The notes under the pieces: model-generated
Database searches by the model: none
What the model was told of the DNA's origin: nothing
The model's input: only the letters and a program-made list of their open reading frames with translations
Part shown: positions 58,309 through 64,000 of the stretch, one piece after another
Layout: the number at the start of each line of letters is the position of its first letter
Numbering within the stretch: the stretch's first letter is position 1
Source of the DNA: Vitis vinifera
Lineage: Eukaryota; Streptophyta; Magnoliopsida; Vitales; Vitaceae
Direction of reading: 5' to 3'
Assembly: GCF_030704535.1 (NCBI RefSeq)
Contig: NC_081821.1
Coordinates: forward strand, 1,441,001 to 1,505,000
Length of the DNA stretch: 64,000 nt
Program-made: the position numbers and the translations under genes

Positions 58309-61300
58309 ATGGACACCACCTCGTCACAGCCGTCGAATTCCAATCAGACGGCCAGCGAAGCTTCGAAGTACCTCGTGAACCTGCCCTCTCGCGGCCTCTT
58401 CTCATCCACTGTCATTTCTTCAAATCCGGTGATCTCTCCATATCTATCCAAAACCCCAGTTTTCTGACTTCGTAGAGCACTTTTTCTTGTTCTTCAAAGA
58501 GTTTCTGTTTGGTTGCCGAGGAATGTAGGAAAATAGAAGTAATTGGAACTTTGATGAGTGTTGAAATTGTTTTTCGTTGCTTATTGAACTTATAATCAAA
58601 GTTTTTTATTTCTTCCGGTTTACTGGTGTTCTCGGAAATCAAACGGAGAATAGGGTTATTGATGATTACGTTTTTTCAGTGGAATTTGTTTGAAATTTGA
58701 TTTGTTTGTGGTGAATTATGACACTTTAAGCAAGTTGCTAAAATTCATTTAAAAAAATGAACAATTTGTTCGCAGGCTTGTTTTCTAAAGACCCCTTTTC
58801 GTTCGGAATTTGGACTTTGATAAGCTAAAATTGTCTAGAAAAGGTTCTGTTTGGTTCCTCGGAAAATGCAAGAAAATAAAATGAGTTAGGATTTGAGCGA
58901 GTTAAGATTGGACATTTAATTTAGAATTCAAGGAAGCAAGATTTCAACTCAACTGAGGCCAATAATTTTTTTTGACTTAGGTTATTATGCTTGTATTAAG
59001 AGTTTCCGTTTTCTTTTAGTTTCTTGGTTTTTGGATGGAAGTTGTTTATAATTTGACTTTATTTACAGTGGCAGCTGAATTAGCCTTTTCTAACATATAT
59101 TTATCTTTCACAAATTTTTGCAGGGTGGAATGCGAGTTTATATATGTGATCATGAAACTTCACCTCCAGGTTGGTTTATGATTCCAAATTTTGGAATTTT
59201 AAATTTCTCAATGATTTTAGAGTTTACAAATCATTCATGGAATATTTTCAATACTGCAAATTAATTTTTCATGCTTAATTAATATTAGAAATATTGGGTA
59301 TCACAAAAAAAAAGAAAAAAGAAAAAAAAGAGTATCAGCGGCAAAAGAAAAAGGGAAAAAGGAACTTCCTATCAGCATTATGCTTAGATCATTACAGCAA
59401 GGATCATTATTTGCAAATTATTTGAATTTACTAGCAAATTAAAACATGAACACACAAACTATCTCAAATTACTTTTGAAGACATAAAATTAGATAATCCT
59501 CTTGGTAGGAACAAATACCTCTCAAGGTTAAAAAAATTAACCTTGTGAACGAGTGACAATCATTTACAATGGTTGTGAGATGAACTGATCTATTAGAGCT
59601 AAGTTGAGATAAACTCAATTAGAGATTCATTAAAAATTGTTTATATTCAAAATTGTTTATGAGATAAATGAACATGAACAATCCTATTGTTGCGCCTCAT
59701 TATTATTGAGATGATTTTGATGTTACATCCTATAAAAATGAACCCTTAGCTAGTAATTGTAGCTAGAGAGGGAGTTTTAGATCCTGTGGCAAACCGCACT
59801 AGCAATCGTAGATATATTTGGTCTCAACCTTAAAATTGAAGCTTTTTAGAGGGTTATCATAGAAGCTTCGAAATAGGGTGGAGTCTTTTGGAGTTTAGCT
59901 TATATTAGAGAATATCTAGAATAATAAAAAATTGCTTTTACACAAAAGGTTTTAGAGAGTTAGTGGAAACCTTGGGTTCTAGAGAGTGCCTATAAATATG
60001 TGCCTCCAAGAGTTGTAATAAGCTCTTAACCATGTGAAGTTTTTTTCTATGCATTTTAAGCTTTTGTTGCTTAGTCTTGATGGGATAAGCTGATGCAGCA
60101 GTTGCAAGTGTGTATAGCATTTTCATTTTTATACATTGTAAGATTTTGTTGCTTAGCCTTGGTGTGCAATTTTAAGCTAGCATGAGTTGTCAAAGCATCA
60201 CATTGGTGCTAGGAATGTCCTAAGCCCATGCCATGGATTAACCTTCTACCTGGCTTGTATTGTTTTGGTTTGTAAGCTCTATAAGAATGTAGGACGATTC
60301 AAGCTACTTAAGTTTGACTACCACTTTTTATTGATTAGAGGCTCACTTTAGTTTGTTTATGACATAAATGAGTTACACTGGTGGTACATAAGGGGAAAAC
60401 TTAAATACAAATAAAAGAAAGACATGTTGGTACTTTTTAAGTATAGAATGCATAGCCGTAATGAGATGAATGATGGAATGGAATTGTTTTGTCAATCCTA
60501 AATAATTGGGCAAAGTTTTTATTCAATTTAGTCGAGTATTATTTCACTACAAATTGGGTTTTATTGGCTTTTTCTTGGAATAACTGATTAAAAGGGATGA
60601 AATCATCCTCACTTTGGAAAACTAACCCTTCACCTTTTTTCAACCTAAAAAATACCCATTTAAATACCCTAATTTTTTTCTTGCAAAAGTAACTCTTTCA
60701 TTTAAAACACGCATGTAAATACTGAAAATATTGAAAAGTATTTATGTCAAAAATGGGTTACTCTTCAAGTTCCAAAATGGGGGAGGTTAGTTTTACAAAT
60801 TTGGGATCTTTTCATCCCTTTTAATCAATTAATCCTTTTTTCTTTCACCATTTAGCTTATCATTGCACTTTTCTTGGGATCATTTGATTCGACCTTAATG
60901 ATGTGTTTTGATAGATTATAATTTTTGCATTTAACTCTTTGATTCTTTCGAAGATATCTTGTGATTGTCTTTTTTTCACTTATTGGAATTTGGATCATAA
61001 TTTTGAAATTGGAATATCTAATTCTGCTTTGTATAACCAGAGGAACAACTGATAAAGACCAACCAAACCAACATACTAATCAGATCTCTCACGCTTAAGA
61101 AACAGAAGGGTGATTCAAGTTCAAAGGATGTAAAGGGTACAACTGCAGCAGAGGTTTCTAAAAAAAGGTATGAGTTTTATACTTTCTTAGCTGAATGATG
61201 TTTCTAAAACATCATGTCTATGTTTATGCCATTGGTTGTGTTGTCTTTGAAATCAGATTTTTTTAATTTGACCTCATATTCATTCTGAGATGTTGGAATT

Positions 61301-63100
61301 AAATATGCTTGATTAGCTTAGTTTTCCTCCTGCTTTTATCAAAACATAGTGGATAGGATCATAGGAAGATATTTTGTCATTTTTTTTCTAGCATTCTATA
61401 TAAATAGCATTATAGTCACTTATGTGCCATATTCATCCTTCTACAGGCCATACTACATTTATGTCTATGTATTTAATTGTATTTGGTCTCACTTTCACAT
61501 TGTGCTTCGAATTTTTTCAGGACTGCTGAAAGAGCTTTAGATAGCAGATCTTCATCTAAGAGAGCTATGACCAATGCTCAAAGTAGTTCTCGACGAGGTG
61601 GGCCCCAAGTCTTATTTGTTCATGTAGTTTGAGTACATGTAATATCTCAAAATTTATTTTGATTTTCTATCAACTTCATTTCCATAATGAAAGATGTTTC
61701 AAACAGGATATCTTGCTGGAATAGATTCCCCCCAACCTTATTTTCTTTTTGGTTCCAAAGGGATTAGAAACTGTCTGAGGAATGCTAGAATGTAGTCATT
61801 GTGGTCCTCAGAAATTGATGGTATGAACATCAACTATTGTTGGGTGGTTTGATATCTCCTTGAACAGTTAACTAAGGTGTCAATCCTGCCTCTAGCATGT
61901 AATCACTTCTGGTAGTGGTGGGTGGGTTTGTGTGTGGGGATGGTTGGGTCAGTTTGTAGGCATGATGCTTGAAACCCTGCCCCATGAGGTAGACAACTAG
62001 CAGCCTGACATGGTTTTTCAACAAGACCATCCTTGAGCTTGAATCTATGATCTGTTTCTATTACTAAACCGATCCATCGCTCCATATCTACACTCATGCT
62101 TGGTGTCGTGATAAAAAACAAGCGATTTTATTTTGTGGAGCCTCATTGTGCCTTGAGATGGCTAACAATCAATCATGAGTAGATTATTGAAGAGATGCTC
62201 ATATGGTGCCTATGTTGTGTCATTTAGAATGGTTTCCACCTCATAACTTCTTCCTTCACATACTTACCTTCTAATCTTCAATATTTCTCTCTAAATGCCA
62301 AATACCATATTGCCCGGTGGACTTGCTCTCCACATCTGAATTCCCTCTACAGACCAATTATATTTCTGCTATTATTATTTTGAGTTTCTAATGGCATAGA
62401 TGATTTTGTAGAAGGATCAGGATCAAGCACCCGCACATCTGATAGGGATTACCAGAGTTTGACTGTTGAGAGGCTCCGTGCTCTTCTTAAGGAGAGAGGT
62501 CTTTCACCAAAAGGAAAGAAGGTAACTATAGCTTCAAATTCTCTGAGGTCGTTCAATAGTCCAAAAATGGGTATCGTGGGGCAGTAACCTTAGGCCCTTG
62601 GGTAGTTGATACACACAAAGTTGGCCACTTTCTGATTAATGGAATGGTGAGCAACTATGGGCCTATTGACAACATCTTCGAAAACGATTATCAAAAATTA
62701 GTTTTTAAAAATAGTTCTCAATTTTTTTCAGAAACACAATTGTGATTGGAGAACTCAAATATGAAAACTAGTTTTCTCAGCTTATTTTTCATTAAGGCAC
62801 GAATACACTTGTGTTCAATGTAAACTTCCCCATCCCTTTATGTTTTCAATTGTTTCTCAGAAACTTTAAAACATCTCAAATTTCTTCTTTTTACAAAATA
62901 TATAATTACCTATTTTTAGTTATAACTTTGTCAAACATATGGTTTTCAAGTTAGAAAATTATTTTTAAGAACAGATTCCAAACAGGTTCTATGATACCAT
63001 CACGTTCTCAATGTCGCATAATTCTAAACAGGTCAATAACACATGGAATCTCTTTCTACAGGATGAACTTATCGCACGCCTCAAAAGTGTAAATGGTTAA
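58309..63100 (+). CDS. Small SAP-domain protein (176 aa, six exons)
   Basis: Six exons join in frame: 58309-58428, 59124-59169, 61041-61167, 61521-61597, 62400-62521 and 63062-63100. The C-terminal SAP motif (residues 143-173) begins [20 protein letters not shown] and continues to [11 protein letters not shown], with the usual Leu, Gly and Lys positions of this DNA-binding helix-turn-helix. The N-terminal part (residues about 20-85) has [14 protein letters not shown] and [20 protein letters not shown], a conserved-looking block of unknown meaning. A Ser/Arg/Lys-rich middle with SKKRTAER resembles a nuclear localisation signal. SAP proteins usually bind AT-rich chromatin or act in RNA processing; a nuclear role is inferred. 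The SAP motif is split between exons 5 and 6. Intron 2 (1.87 kb) and intron 5 each carry a MITE. Confidence 0.88.
60576..60835. mobile_element. MITE with long terminal inverted repeats in SAP-gene intron 2
   Basis: The left arm GATTAAAAGGGATGAAATCA, followed by tcctcactttggaaaactaaccc, is matched by the right arm, which reverse-complements to GATTAAAAGGGATGAAAAGA and then tcccaaatttgtaaaactaacc. The arms are about 45 bp and clearly homologous, and the element is about 260 bp. No coding frame. Confidence 0.75.
62659..62989. mobile_element. CTGTTTGG-family MITE in SAP-gene intron 5
   Basis: The left end GGGCCTATTGACAAC and the right end ATTCCAAACAGGTTC are degenerate inverted copies, with fold-back AAAAACTAGTTTTC-type interior wording. 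CTATG just before the left end and again just after the right end may be a short target-site duplication. Confidence 0.5.
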
Positions 63101-64000
63101 CCAGGCATTGGGAGATGGACAGTCCTGCTCCTCTTTTGGATATAACTTAGTAACAGAGTGAATCCGAAGCAAGAAGGGAAAATCTTGCATCTCCAAGCTG
63201 TAGTTATATGCTACTCCATCTTATTTGTTCTGTGTAATTTTGTTGGACATGTTGCTTAAGAATCCAGAAACTGGACGTTGACTTAGAAGATGGAATGAGT
63301 GTGTTCAGCTATTTGTTCTTTTGTATAATTTTGTTGGGCATGTTGCTTAAGAATCCAGAATCTGGACTTTGACTTAGAAGATGGAATGAGTGTGTTCAGC
63401 TACATGACTCATCCATCAAGTCTTTGGGTTTTTTTTTTTAAAACCTAGTGTGTTGGAATAGAATTCTTATTGCCAACCCTTATAAATTAGTGCCTTTTCT
63501 ACTAAATGGGTGATGGTTGTTTACCCCACTCATCACTCATGGTCATTTTAGAGACTTGAAAACATCTCCTGCAATAGGGCTCTGAAACTAAGGCCAGGTT
63601 TATCATTATTCTCCTAATTTTGTTCATGAAAATAATTTAAAATTGTTTTTAAAACCTATTTTTAAACTGTTTTTAAAAATTATTTTCAAAAACATAATAA
63701 TGCAAATCTAGGTCTTCATACAATAGATTTATTTATTTTTTTTTTTTTAATTCCTATTTTGAAAAACAATTCAAAATTTTATCATTTGATTTCCTATTTC
63801 AACATCAACCAAAGGCCTAACATGCTTGAAGTACACTAGGCAAGTCTAAATCTCATACTACAAATATGTTTCAAAATACTTTATTTACATTCATTTTTAT
63901 ATGATTATTTTCTTAATAATTAATAAAATAGAATCTCAATCATTAGTAGTAGCTCAATTATTAGGCCTGGGCTCACTTGCTCCTTTGTCACCACGATACT
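63101..64000. other. 3' region of the SAP gene and intergenic DNA
   Basis: The stretch begins with the SAP-gene 3' UTR, including the tandem repeat at 63223-63401. It then runs into AT-rich DNA with a fragment of fold-back AAAACTGTTTTTAAAA wording near 63590-63720 that resembles the MITE interiors. No other gene was seen. Confidence 0.5.
63223..63401. repeat. Two tandem copies of an about 88-bp unit in the SAP-gene 3' region
   Basis: Copy 1 (63223-63310) and copy 2 (63311-63401) both run from ATTTGTTCT through GTTGCTTAAGAATCCAGAA and GACTTAGAAGATGGAATGAG to GTGTTCAGCT, with only a few differences. A recent local duplication, probably inside the 3' UTR. Confidence 0.9.

Noticed and set aside
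1-64000. CRISPR arrays, bacterial operons or toxin systems
   Set aside because: No spaced direct-repeat arrays or prokaryotic gene structure were seen; the repeats present are microsatellites, minisatellites and transposon ends.

Overview
The window is eukaryotic plant nuclear DNA. Most genes are split by GT-AG introns, intergenic DNA is AT-rich and full of small inverted-repeat transposons, and the proteins are plant types (a DYW-class PPR protein, a plant EXO70, an SnRK1 gamma subunit). A woody eudicot, most likely a grapevine (Vitis), fits the gene versions and the abundant CTGTTTGG-ended MITEs; that assignment is inference. No bacterial features, CRISPR arrays or rRNA genes are present.

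Layout: (1) 1-303, the last exon of a RIO1 kinase gene (+). (2) 1436-5642, a five-exon conserved gene of unknown function (+). (3) about 5930-28252, a tandem segmental duplication of roughly 11 kb. Each unit holds a 12-exon purple acid phosphatase gene of the PAP27 type (+) and, convergent to it, the 3' end of a snurportin-1 gene (-). Only the second unit is joined to the rest of snurportin-1 (26722-32376), so the first unit carries an orphan tail of three exons. (4) 33032-35146, an intronless DYW PPR gene divergent from snurportin-1. (5) 35909-36186, a decayed relic of a PAP exon. (6) 38273-40299, a COMMD9-type gene (+). (7) 45235-47208, an intronless EXO70 exocyst gene (+). (8) 50005-52591, a KING1-type SnRK1 gamma subunit (-). 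(9) about 54905-57655, old Copia-type LTR-retroelement remains. (10) 58309-63100, a six-exon small SAP-domain gene (+).

The genes are unrelated housekeeping and regulatory loci (ribosome assembly, snRNP import, organelle RNA editing, secretion, energy signalling), not an operon-like pathway. The most informative region is the duplication. PAP copy B (619 aa) keeps the family consensus at sites I could judge. Copy A (600 aa) has lost its C-terminal tail and changed several conserved residues. By contrast, the shared snurportin tail is almost identical between units over about 1.7 kb, introns included, which suggests gene conversion or an assembly effect. Three promoter regions share a near-palindromic AAACGRCGYCGTTT-like element. 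I did not find a convincing new multi-gene system.
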